DNA of 64,000 nt from a bacterium (lineage in GTDB: Bacteria > Auribacterota > Auribacteria > Auribacterales > Auribacteraceae). Positions 36,815-45,711 of the stretch are shown here, one piece after another; the stretch's first letter is position 1; each line of letters begins with the position of its first letter. The DNA lies in assembly GCA_018435605.1 (NCBI GenBank), contig JAHDNF010000008.1, positions 313,192 through 377,191 of the forward strand, read 5' to 3'. The notes beneath the pieces are model-generated. The model was not told the origin of the DNA. It did no database searches and was given only the letters and a program-made list of their open reading frames with translations. The position numbers and the translations under genes were made by a program.

Positions 36815-38293
36815 TTAATTTATAAGGCGCAGTCTTTTTTTTTCAATGGCAGTATCATATAACTTGACGTACTCTTTGGCTACAGTCATCCACGAAAAAT
36901 TCTCGGACATTGCGTTTTTCATCACTGTATCCCAATCTTTCGGATTTGCAAAAATATCCAATGCTTCTTTGATTTTCTTCATCATCGCGTCAACCGTATA
37001 AACCTTGAATTTAAAACCGTTGCCTTTACCGGTTTTAGCTGTATAATTCTTAACCGTGTCATCCAAACCGCCGGTTGCCCGCACAATAGGAATAGTTCCA
37101 TATTTCATACTATACATCTGATTCAAGCCGCACGGTTCATAGTTGGAGGGCATTAGAAAAAAATCGCTACCTGCCTCTATTTTATGAGCAAGAACATTAT
37201 CAAAGCCCAATTTAACACCTATTTTATCAGGATATTGTTTAGCCAGCTTCTTGAATAAATCGTGATATTTATCATCTCCGGTACCCAGAATGATCAATAT
37301 AACGTTCAGTTTCATAATATCATCTATTTTATTGGCTATAAGATCGAATCCTTTTTGGTTGGTCAATCGAGAAATAATGCCTATGACAGCAGTACCCTCT
37401 TTATCTTTCAGTTTGAATTGCGCCAACAGGTCTTCACGGCAAACCTTTTTACCTGACAAATCTTTTTGGGAAAATCGCGCTTTTATACATGAATCCACCT
37501 CCGGATTCCATACATCATAATCGACTCCGTTAATAATGCCGTACAAATCCTGCGCACGGGTTTTCAATACACCTTCCAAGCCGCATCCGAATTCCGGAGT
37601 CTGTATTTCTTGACTATATTTCTTAGATACCGTACTTAGAAAATCGGCAAACACTATGCCGGCTTTCATCAGATTGATTTTTCCATAAAACTCAATTCCG
37701 TCCGGATTAAAAACATCCCACGGTAAATTGGTAAGCGGCATATCAAGGTGCCAGAACAACCCCTGATAAGCCAGATTGTGAATAGTAAAAAGTGTTGTTG
37801 TATTTGCAAAAAACGGATTATCTTTTTCTTTGACTTTAAGCAGAACAGGCACTAAACCTGTTTGCCAGTCGTTGCAGTGTATAATGTCAGGCTGGAACTT
37901 CTGTTGTTTTAGAACTTCGAGAATTGCTTTTGAGAAGAAAATAAACCGCTCGGCATTGTCAGGATAGTCGCCTTCAGACGTTCTATAGAGTTCGGGGCGG
38001 TCATAGTATGAGTCGTTACCAATAAGATAAACAGGCACATCAGCAATAGTGCTGGTATAAATTTTACCTTGGACTAACTTATCGCTTATTTCAACAATAA
38101 CCGTTTCACCAGTATCGGTGATTTTCGATTTACATTTTTTAGCCATCTGATAATACGGCAATATAACCCTGACATCATGTCCGAGTTTTTTTAATTCTTT
38201 AGGGAGCGCGCCGATAACATCTGCCAGTCCCCCTGTTTTAGCGAAAGGAACGACTTCGCTAGCCGCTATCAGAATTCTTTTTTTAGCCGCCAT
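36815..38293 (-). CDS. glgA: Glycogen synthase (ADP-glucose type)
   Basis: The 492-residue GT5 protein begins KRILIAASEVVPFAKTGGLA with the ADP-glucose-binding K-T-G-G-L loop, then DVIGALPKELKKLGHDVRVI. HCNDWQTGLVPVLLK, the C-terminal VIGIISRLTNQKGFDLI, and PSNYEPCGLNQMYSMKYGTIPIVR with the conserved Glu are present. It elongates alpha-1,4-glucan. The gene has a strong AAGGAGG before ATG 38293 and lies 116 bases after glgC. With glgC and GH57 it completes a compact glycogen locus, although no glgB (GH13) or glgP is in the window. Confidence 0.95.
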   Translation of the reverse strand: MAAKKRILIAASEVVPFAKTGGLADVIGALPKELKKLGHDVRVILPYYQMAKKCKSKITDTGETVIVEISDKLVQGKIYTSTIADVPVYLIGNDSYYDRPELYRTSEGDYPDNAERFIFFSKAILEVLKQQKFQPDIIHCNDWQTGLVPVLLKVKEKDNPFFANTTTLFTIHNLAYQGLFWHLDMPLTNLPWDVFNPDGIEFYGKINLMKAGIVFADFLSTVSKKYSQEIQTPEFGCGLEGVLKTRAQDLYGIINGVDYDVWNPEVDSCIKARFSQKDLSGKKVCREDLLAQFKLKDKEGTAVIGIISRLTNQKGFDLIANKIDDIMKLNVILIILGTGDDKYHDLFKKLAKQYPDKIGVKLGFDNVLAHKIEAGSDFFLMPSNYEPCGLNQMYSMKYGTIPIVRATGGLDDTVKNYTAKTGKGNGFKFKVYTVDAMMKKIKEALDIFANPKDWDTVMKNAMSENFSWMTVAKEYVKLYDTAIEKKRLRLIN

Positions 38294-38409
38294 CTTATAT
38301 TCCTCCTTGAATGGTATTCGTTATCGATTATAAAAAAGATCAGGCTAAACAACGGTGTTTTATAATGATAAATATCTTTGATAATATTGCAAGTATTTTG
38401 TAAAAATTT

Positions 38410-39651
38410 TCATATTGACATTTTTAGTTCTTTAGGAATAACAACAATTCCGCTATCGGTCACAGTAAATTTTTTTCTGTCTTCGTCAAGATCATATCCG
38501 ACCTGAGATCCTTCGGGAATGAAAACACCTTTATCTATAATAGCCCGTTTAATTTTAGCATACCTGCCGATGTTGACGCCTTCCATAATGATAGATTCAC
38601 GCACGTCGCTGTAACTGTTTATCCGAACATACGGAGATAATATCGAACGTTCGACACGGCCTCCGCTGATAATACACCCGCCGGATACTATGGAATCAAG
38701 AGCAACTCCCATACGCCCGCCTTTTTTCATCTGAGCAAACACTGTCTTCATGGGAGGAGCCTGCGGTTGATATGTGCGAATAGGCCACTGCTCGTCATAA
38801 AGATTGAACAAAGGATCGACCTTGACTAGATCCATATTGGCTTCATAATAGGAGTCAAGCGTCCCTACGTCACGCCAGTAGAGTGTTTGTTTTTTATTTT
38901 CATCAACAAACGGATAGATATACACTTTAGAACCGTGCTTATGTAAATAGGGTATTACATCTTTTCCGAAATCGTGGGAAGTATCGCTTTTCGCATCTTT
39001 GCTCAATACTTTAACCAGTATTTCGGTATTAAAAACATAAATACCCATCGACCCGATAGCTTTATCGGGTTTACCCGGTATGCATACCGGTTTTTTCGGT
39101 TTTTCCTGAAATCCTGTCATTCTATTTCGGTCATCCATGCCTATGATTCCGAAATGCCGAGATTGCGATGCGTCTATCTCGATACCGGCGACAGTCAAAT
39201 CAGCACCGGTTTCTAGATGATATTGCAACATTTTGCGGTAATCCATCTTATAAATATGATCGCCAGACAAAATAAGTATCAGATCGGGTTTATCGTGTTC
39301 GATAGTATAGATATTTTGAAAAATAGCGTCCGCAGTGCCTCTATACCAACTGGAAGACACACGCTGTTGAGGAGGAATAATTTCCAGAAATTCACCTAAC
39401 TCATACCGATAAAAATTCCAGCCCTGAAGGAGATGGCGGTTCAATGAAATAGATTTATACTGCGGTAAAACTATAATCCGCCTTATATTTGAGTTCGTGC
39501 AGTTGGAAAGGGTAAAATCAATGATTCGATAACTACCACCGAAAGGAACAGCCGGTTTAGCCCTGTCTTTTGTCAACGGATACAACCGTTCACCGCGTCC
39601 GCCTGCAAGAACAAAGGTCAATAATTTATTATTTCGCAATACTGTTTCCAA
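38410..39651 (-). CDS. glgC: Glucose-1-phosphate adenylyltransferase
   Basis: The 413-residue protein has FVLAGGRGERLYPLTKDRAK at residues 14-33 (nucleotide binding), PAVPFGGSYRIIDFTLSNC, LSGDHIYKMDYRKMLQYH (catalytic Asp) and FQEKPKKP. A C-terminal left-handed beta-helix follows. It makes ADP-glucose, the committed step of glycogen synthesis. The gene follows a stand-alone response regulator by 49 bases on the same strand, so a two-component link to glycogen synthesis is possible. Confidence 0.96.
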   Translation of the reverse strand: METVLRNNKLLTFVLAGGRGERLYPLTKDRAKPAVPFGGSYRIIDFTLSNCTNSNIRRIIVLPQYKSISLNRHLLQGWNFYRYELGEFLEIIPPQQRVSSSWYRGTADAIFQNIYTIEHDKPDLILILSGDHIYKMDYRKMLQYHLETGADLTVAGIEIDASQSRHFGIIGMDDRNRMTGFQEKPKKPVCIPGKPDKAIGSMGIYVFNTEILVKVLSKDAKSDTSHDFGKDVIPYLHKHGSKVYIYPFVDENKKQTLYWRDVGTLDSYYEANMDLVKVDPLFNLYDEQWPIRTYQPQAPPMKTVFAQMKKGGRMGVALDSIVSGGCIISGGRVERSILSPYVRINSYSDVRESIIMEGVNIGRYAKIKRAIIDKGVFIPEGSQVGYDLDEDRKKFTVTDSGIVVIPKELKMSI

Positions 39652-39700
39652 TTTTAAAGAATATCCTGCTGTGTTATTTTATCTGTAATTTCGAGCTGTT

Positions 39701-40075
39701 TCAATCAACACCAGCTTTATTGCGGTCGATGACGTTGCGAATAGTCGTTTTAAGTTCGGTAAGATCTGAAGACTTAACAACATACGCTTCAGCAGACCAC
39801 GTTAAAAAGTTTTCTTTATAAGTACCATACGCAGTATTGATAATAACCGGAATTTTGTTATTCAACTCCATAATTTCTGATAAGGCTTCAATGCCGTCTT
39901 TACCCGGCATACAAATATCGAGAATAATAAGATCGAAAGTCTGTTTTTTTAAGTAATCCAGAGCTTCCTGAGCGCTGGAAGCAAGAACAACCTGATATTT
40001 TTCCTGTACAAGTTCCTGTTCATAAAGAATCTGCTGGTTTACATCATCTTCTATCAGTAAAATCCGCTCGTTCAT
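39701..40075 (-). CDS. Stand-alone response regulator receiver protein
   Basis: The 124-residue protein is a single REC domain: ILLIEDDVNQQILYEQEL (acidic pocket), phospho-acceptor Asp in FDLIILDICMPGKDGIEAL, Thr in VIINTAYGT, and Lys in EAYVVKSSDL. All catalytic residues are present and there is no output domain, so it signals through protein contacts. It begins 17 bases downstream of a sensor kinase and is followed by glgC. Confidence 0.94.
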   Translation of the reverse strand: MNERILLIEDDVNQQILYEQELVQEKYQVVLASSAQEALDYLKKQTFDLIILDICMPGKDGIEALSEIMELNNKIPVIINTAYGTYKENFLTWSAEAYVVKSSDLTELKTTIRNVIDRNKAGVD

Positions 40076-40092
40076 GTCACAATCCTCCTCAA

Positions 40093-42513
40093 CTATGGCG
40101 TACCGGACAAATCTGTCCGCAGTGGCAAATATATGATAAATTCCGACCCACTACCTACTTTACTGATAACATCGATAAAACCTCCGTGTTCCTCGATAAT
40201 CTTATGGGTCACTGCCAATCCCAAACCGGAGCCTCCCGGTTTTGTGGTAAAAAAGGGATTGAAAAGGTTTTCTATAACAGTTGGTGTCATGCCCACACCC
40301 GTATCTAAAATTTTTATTTTCAGATATTCATTTTCAGTTGTTGTTGACAACTCTATAAGATGGTTACCCGACGATCCGTTTCCGCATTTTATGGCTTCAC
40401 TGATGGAATAAATCGAATTCTTAATCAAGTTGATAAACGCCTGCCTGATCTGTTGCGCATCAAACAAAATACGTGGAATATCGAGGTGCAATTCTTTCCT
40501 TAAGGTAATGTTACAATTTTCAAAATCGTCTTGCAAGAAATTAATTATCTCATCAATTACCTCATTTATACAACCGAGCTCGAAAACCGGCGATCCGGGT
40601 TTTGTAAAATCAAGCACATTCTGTAAAATACGTTCCAGCCGATAAACTTCTTCATAAATGATCTTTGAATTCCTTTTCACTTTTTCCATATCATGGGAAA
40701 ATTTCATCATTGCATGAGCAAACCCGCCGATAGTAGTCAACGGATTGCGGATCTCGTGAGCGACATGCGCCGCCATCTTCCCTATCGTAGCCAGTCGTTC
40801 CGAGCGTACAAGTTTATTTTGGGTATCTTTAAGTTCCTCGTAGGCTTCTTTCAACTCTTCGATTTTAACGGTTAATTTTTCATAGGCGTCGGCACGTTCT
40901 ATAGCAAGTCCCGCCTGATTCGCGAACATAGTAAGAAGCTGTATGCTGTCTTTATCGATACTTTTTCCGCTAAACAGCTTATCGGCGATTATCACGCCAA
41001 GAACCTTATCGCGCGCAAGTAGTGGCACTATAACAAATTCATTGGTATGCAGTTTTTCCTTAATTATCGGATGAACGCGCTTTTCATACAATGCGTCATT
41101 TATCAAAAATGTCTTTTTCTCCATAATGCTTCTAATAACAAAATCCGACTCATTGTCAAGGGAGAGACGGATAGAGCGGGTTATTTCGTCGACAGCGCTT
41201 TTTTGTGAAGGGTACTCATCAATATGAGCCAGAAAATCATCAAGCCTCCAGTTTTCTTTAGACAACTTATCCCAAATTCGCCCTGCTTCTTCAGCGGTTG
41301 CCGGTCCTACCCCCATCATACCTTTGACAATTCCTTTTTCATGATTAACCAACAGAAGCATGGCACGATTAAAACCGATAGCGCCTCCGGCTGTTACGCA
41401 TGTCAATATGAGATGAAGCAGTCGGTCTAACTCATGCATTCCCTGCATTGCGTTACCGACTTTATTTAGCAATGACAACTGATAATACTTGTTTTCTATT
41501 TCTTTATTTCGTTCGTTAACCGTTTGCTGTAATTGTTCTGTAAGAGCCTTTACCTCAGAATATAGGCTGGCGTTTTCTATTGAGCTGGCAATCGGTGAAA
41601 GCACTTTTTTAACCAAACGTATATCGCCTTTACGATATGATTTCGGTTTATTACTGCCTACGTTGAGTATCCCAATCAACTTTCCTTTGGAAATCAAAGG
41701 AAATATTACAACCGACTTCACCTGTGTGGAAAGCACCTGTTCGTATTCAATCTGGGAGTCCATATCTTTACGGACATTACCCACCAGCATAATCTGTCGT
41801 GTCAAAAAGACTCTGCCGGGACCTTTGGAGGCCAGCAAATAGATATTTTTCGTAATAACCCGCGAATTATCTTCAGGATCAATCAGAACAAGTCTCTGTA
41901 CATCCTGATAGGAGTTTTTTAGGATAATGCTAATGGCGTCAAAAGCAATAAGTTTACGTATTTCGCGCGCTAACGCGCCGAAAAGAACATCAATATTTAT
42001 GTCCGCGGCAATAATATTCAGTATTTTGTTTATTACAAGCATTTGTTTTACTTGCGATCTGGTTTTAGTTATCTTCTTTTCACCATTTTTAGATTTTTCC
42101 TCGACAGTAAGATGACAGTAGGAAAGACTTTTTTCCAGATGCGCTATACGAAACATTGCCCTGATTCGCGCTATAAACATTTTTACGGAAAACGGACGCG
42201 GTAAATAGTCGTCAACATCAGTAATATAATTATGATCAAACCCGTTATGATCGCTGTCCGAATCCGTTATCAACATAATAGGAACATACGACGAATCACA
42301 TACTTTTCGTACAGACAGTATGGAATCCGACAATGAAATATTTTCTACGAAATGGCTGATAATAACCAAATCGAAAGGTTTTATTTTTAGTTGTTCAACA
42401 GCATCGCTAACGGAAGGCACAATTTCAGCGGTAAAACCATGAATTGCTAAGGTATTATGGAAAAACTTGCGCTCATACTCATTACTTTCAACTACAAGAA
42501 TCGCTTCAGTCAT
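40093..42513 (-). CDS. Hybrid sensor kinase: degenerate receiver, GAF domains, HisKA-HATPase
   Basis: The 806-residue soluble protein starts with a receiver-like domain (ILVVESNEYERKFFHNTLAI) in which the phospho-Asp site reads DLVIISHFVEN (Ser) and the Lys is Arg (DYLPRPFS). Two GAF-type domains follow, at about 170-340 and 365-560. Then come a coiled linker, the H box MAAHVAHEIRNPLTTIGGFA (His about 590), and a full HATPase with KNSIYSISEAIKCG, DTGVGMTPTVIENLF and GGSGLGLAVTHKIIEEHGG. ATG 42513 gives MTEAILVVES and an 8-base overlap with the previous gene; longer readings intrude into it. The partner regulator is the next gene. Confidence 0.9.
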   Translation of the reverse strand: MTEAILVVESNEYERKFFHNTLAIHGFTAEIVPSVSDAVEQLKIKPFDLVIISHFVENISLSDSILSVRKVCDSSYVPIMLITDSDSDHNGFDHNYITDVDDYLPRPFSVKMFIARIRAMFRIAHLEKSLSYCHLTVEEKSKNGEKKITKTRSQVKQMLVINKILNIIAADINIDVLFGALAREIRKLIAFDAISIILKNSYQDVQRLVLIDPEDNSRVITKNIYLLASKGPGRVFLTRQIMLVGNVRKDMDSQIEYEQVLSTQVKSVVIFPLISKGKLIGILNVGSNKPKSYRKGDIRLVKKVLSPIASSIENASLYSEVKALTEQLQQTVNERNKEIENKYYQLSLLNKVGNAMQGMHELDRLLHLILTCVTAGGAIGFNRAMLLLVNHEKGIVKGMMGVGPATAEEAGRIWDKLSKENWRLDDFLAHIDEYPSQKSAVDEITRSIRLSLDNESDFVIRSIMEKKTFLINDALYEKRVHPIIKEKLHTNEFVIVPLLARDKVLGVIIADKLFSGKSIDKDSIQLLTMFANQAGLAIERADAYEKLTVKIEELKEAYEELKDTQNKLVRSERLATIGKMAAHVAHEIRNPLTTIGGFAHAMMKFSHDMEKVKRNSKIIYEEVYRLERILQNVLDFTKPGSPVFELGCINEVIDEIINFLQDDFENCNITLRKELHLDIPRILFDAQQIRQAFINLIKNSIYSISEAIKCGNGSSGNHLIELSTTTENEYLKIKILDTGVGMTPTVIENLFNPFFTTKPGGSGLGLAVTHKIIEEHGGFIDVISKVGSGSEFIIYLPLRTDLSGTP

Positions 42514-43018
42514 AATTACTATGACTCCGGAATTGTTTTTTTGCATCTGGCAAATCAATTTTATCGCCAACGGAAATTCCGTTTATCTCGAACCAACCAC
42601 GGTTCATCTCAAGGGCGTATTGCACAACATGCTTCGATTTGTAAGACCGTTGGTCATAAGGCTCCATAGAGATAATTTCCGTAATAGTCCCATCTTTATT
42701 GATATATGCCAAAGACAAAGCTATACGTGTGTTTTTCATCCAGAAAGACAGAACCTGCTCATTTTCAAATATAAACAACATACCCTGATTTTCAGGCAAC
42801 GATTGCCTATACATCAAACCCAATTGCCGTTTTTCAGGAGTATCGGCAATTTCAACATACACGGTTTTTTCGTTTATAGTCACCGGATATAAGTTAACGC
42901 CGTCAATTTGCCGTTTACATCCGTTGAAAATTATACACCAGAAAAAAAACAAAACAAATATTTTTTTAATTTGCACTTTTGAAGATATACTGTAAAATTT
43001 TTCATCGGGCTTTGCCAT
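42506..43018 (-). CDS. DUF192 family exported protein
   Basis: The 170-residue protein has an N-terminal hydrophobic segment (IKKIFVLFFFWCIIFNGC), possibly a lipoprotein signal with an imperfect lipobox. The DUF192 domain follows: VTINEKTVYVEIADTPEKRQ, LGLMYRQSLPENQGMLFIFE, SFWMKNTRIALSLAYI and NRGWFEINGISVGDKI. The function of DUF192 proteins is unknown. ATG 43018 has AGGT upstream and starts 13 bases after the rng stop; an upstream in-frame start would overlap rng heavily and is rejected. Confidence 0.87.
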   Translation of the reverse strand: MAKPDEKFYSISSKVQIKKIFVLFFFWCIIFNGCKRQIDGVNLYPVTINEKTVYVEIADTPEKRQLGLMYRQSLPENQGMLFIFENEQVLSFWMKNTRIALSLAYINKDGTITEIISMEPYDQRSYKSKHVVQYALEMNRGWFEINGISVGDKIDLPDAKKQFRSHSNYD

Positions 43019-43031
43019 AGAAATACCTGTA

Positions 43032-44612
43032 TCAAATGAACTGTACTTTGTCAGAAGGTGGAAATTCCACCTTAAGCGATTCGCGCGGCACAGTTTCATC
43101 AGGTTCAATAAATATTTTTTTCCGAAAACTGCGCTCCAGACGGCGTTTTAGCTGGGGATTATCGGCAAGCATCGCATCCATAACTACCGGATTGATGGAT
43201 ATTTTAACTTGTTTTTCACGAGTTTTTAATAAAACCCTCTTTATTTTTCTGTGGGCTTCAATAGATAAACTCATCAAAGATTTACGAAGTCCTCTACCCC
43301 CGCAATGCTCGCATTTTTCGTAAAGTTCCTGATTAATACTTTCTTTGATTCTCTGACGGGTCATTTCCACAAGTCCGATCTGAGACAAGGGTAAAATATT
43401 TGTTTTAGCTTTATCTTTTTTGAGAGATTCCTCAAGTTGCTGTAGAACTGCTTTGCGGTTTTCACGTTTAGCCATATCGATGAAATCAATTACGATAATA
43501 CCGCCTATATTCCTAAGCCTCAGTTGTCTAGCTATTTCCTCAGCCGCCTCGATATTGGTAGCCCTTATTGTATCCTCTAAATTTTTATGTGCTACATTTC
43601 TACCTGTATTGACATCAATAGCAACCAGCGCTTCTGTTTCATCAATGACAATATATCCTCCGCACTTGAGCCAGAACTTTCGTTGAAACATTTTCTCAAG
43701 TTCGTCCTCAATGGCATAGGCATCAAAAAGAGGGGTCTTACGACGGTAATATATAATTTTAGCTTTTATTTCCGGAAAAAAATGCCTGAAATATTTTTTG
43801 ATCTTGTAATATTCTTCTTTGGAATCAATTATAACTTCGTCAATCTCAGGCGTGAACAAATCTCTTATAATTTTTATCGATATATCGAATTCACTGTGAA
43901 GAAGACACGGGCCTTGCTTTTTCTTGGCTTCTTTTGCGATCTCTTCCCATGATTTTATCAGATACGCCATATCCCGCTCAAAATTTTTCTGTGTAGCCAA
44001 CTCGCCGGCAGTACGCAATATAACGCCGTAATGCTTTGGTATTTTCAGTTTTTCAAGCAACTCTTTAAGACGTTTCCGTTCATTGCGGTCGGTTATTTTA
44101 CGTGAAATTCCACGCTGGTTATTCTTATCGGGAGCGGGAATAAGCACAAGATTCCTGCCTGGAATACTGATATCGTTTGTTAAACGAACACCTTTGCTTT
44201 TGATAGCTTCTTTGGTTACCTGTACAATGATTTCCTGACCGTCGACAAGAATATCGGATATAGACGCATTTTGCCCCGAACGTTTTTTCACATTAGTATC
44301 TTTACGCGGAGCAAATGTATCAAACTCTATATTTTCTTTAAGATCGGAAACGTGGATAAATCCGTTTTTGCCTGTGCCGATATCGATAAATGCGGCTTGT
44401 ATGGAAGGAACTATATTTTTGACTACTCCCTTATAAATATCCCCAGCGATCGGCTCATCCGAACTGCGTTCGATATAAAAATGTTCAAGCCGGTCGCCAA
44501 CCATAAACGCAATGCGTTGCTCCTGTTGTTCAACATTAATAAAGATACGGTTCATAGGTTTTTCAGAATCCGAATTGTTTTTTTGTTTTCTTCTCATAAA
44601 ATTAATAATCAT
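43032..44612 (-). CDS. rng: Ribonuclease G/E family endoribonuclease
   Basis: The 526-residue protein begins, after a short charged stretch, NRIFINVEQQEQRIAFMVGD. The S1 domain (GDIYKGVVKNIVPSIQAAFI, GFIHVSDL) follows, then the RNase core with VAIDVNTGRNV and IVIDFIDMAKRENR (metal-binding Asp) and the Zn-link CEHCGGRG. Length and layout fit RNase G rather than the longer RNase E. The start is ambiguous (44612, 44597 or 44555). ATG 44612 overlaps rodA by 11 bases and is retained. It is placed after rodA, as in many genomes. Confidence 0.93.
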   Translation of the reverse strand: MIINFMRRKQKNNSDSEKPMNRIFINVEQQEQRIAFMVGDRLEHFYIERSSDEPIAGDIYKGVVKNIVPSIQAAFIDIGTGKNGFIHVSDLKENIEFDTFAPRKDTNVKKRSGQNASISDILVDGQEIIVQVTKEAIKSKGVRLTNDISIPGRNLVLIPAPDKNNQRGISRKITDRNERKRLKELLEKLKIPKHYGVILRTAGELATQKNFERDMAYLIKSWEEIAKEAKKKQGPCLLHSEFDISIKIIRDLFTPEIDEVIIDSKEEYYKIKKYFRHFFPEIKAKIIYYRRKTPLFDAYAIEDELEKMFQRKFWLKCGGYIVIDETEALVAIDVNTGRNVAHKNLEDTIRATNIEAAEEIARQLRLRNIGGIIVIDFIDMAKRENRKAVLQQLEESLKKDKAKTNILPLSQIGLVEMTRQRIKESINQELYEKCEHCGGRGLRKSLMSLSIEAHRKIKRVLLKTREKQVKISINPVVMDAMLADNPQLKRRLERSFRKKIFIEPDETVPRESLKVEFPPSDKVQFI

Positions 44613-45711
44613 ATTTTCTTTTAACCCAAATACTTTCTAGTAACGCTACAGATATAATCGCCGTTAGCATAGACGACCCGCCGTAGCTGAGAAACAACAA
44701 CGGCAAACCGGTTATAGGCATAATCCCTATAGTCATTCCCACATTAATAATAACGTGAGCTAATATCATGACCGATATCCCACAGGCTAAGAGCTTACCG
44801 AAGCTGTCTTTCGATTTTGACGCGATATAGATACCGATAATTATAAGTAAAAAATACAATAAAAGAACAAAGCTAACGCCCAAAAAACCCCATTCTTCCC
44901 CTATCACGGAAAAAATAAAATCAGTATATCTTTTGGGCAAAAAATTCAGTTGGTTTTGAGTTCCGTGCAACCATCCTTTACCAAATAACCCTCCGGAACC
45001 GACTGCTATTTTAGACTGAATAGCTTGATATCCAAGACCGGCAGGATCGAGATTAGGATCCCAAAACACTCTGATTCTATTTTTTTGGTAATCTTTCAAT
45101 AAAAAAAACCAAAAAAATGGCACTGCTGTTATGCCAGTTCCTATAAGTAATAATAAATGTTTTAATGGTGTTCCTGCAACAAAAACCATAGTAAAAAATA
45201 TCGGTATGAAAACCAAAGACGTACCAAGGTCAGGTTGCCGTAAAATCAGTACCATTGGAAAAAATGTAAGTATCATAGCCTTTAGTAGAAACCAAATTGA
45301 CCGGTAATTTTGCAAATTCATCGATAAATACTTTGAAAGAGTAATGATAATCGTGATTTTGGCGAACTCCGACGGTTGCAGAACAAGGCCTCCTACCTGA
45401 ATCCATCTCTGTGAGCCGTAACGAGTAGCTCCAATGACAAAAACAAGAATAAGCAATAAAATATTGGCAATGTAAATTAAGTATGACAACTTCATAATCC
45501 GGTCGTAGCCGTACAACAAAATAGCAACAAAACATATAATTCCGATTACCGACCATACAACTTGTTTCGAACTGTAATTAATCTGCGCATTTGTTTCGAT
45601 GGTTATCTGATACGACGCGCTGTAAATAAAAGCCAATCCTACCGTAATCAATAATACTGTCACAGACAGCAACGGGTAATTTAAATGGCTTATCAATCCG
45701 ATTTTTTTCAT
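44602..45711 (-). CDS. rodA: Rod-shape peptidoglycan polymerase RodA
   Basis: The 369-residue SEDS protein has ten or so membrane segments. Conserved blocks include LRQPDLGTSLVFIPIFFTM, QSKIAVGSGGLFGKGWLHGT with QNQLNFLPKRYTDFIFSVIG, and the end GLPLLFLSYGGSSML. It polymerises glycan strands with PBP2 for side-wall growth. It overlaps PBP2 by 4 bases and rng by 11. Confidence 0.96.
   Translation of the reverse strand: MKKIGLISHLNYPLLSVTVLLITVGLAFIYSASYQITIETNAQINYSSKQVVWSVIGIICFVAILLYGYDRIMKLSYLIYIANILLLILVFVIGATRYGSQRWIQVGGLVLQPSEFAKITIIITLSKYLSMNLQNYRSIWFLLKAMILTFFPMVLILRQPDLGTSLVFIPIFFTMVFVAGTPLKHLLLLIGTGITAVPFFWFFLLKDYQKNRIRVFWDPNLDPAGLGYQAIQSKIAVGSGGLFGKGWLHGTQNQLNFLPKRYTDFIFSVIGEEWGFLGVSFVLLLYFLLIIIGIYIASKSKDSFGKLLACGISVMILAHVIINVGMTIGIMPITGLPLLFLSYGGSSMLTAIISVALLESIWVKRKYDY

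Noticed and set aside
42506-43108. Longer form of the DUF192 gene starting at 43108
   Set aside because: It would overlap rng by 77 bases and place charged residues before the signal segment; ATG 43018 has a proper AGGT and a 13-base gap.
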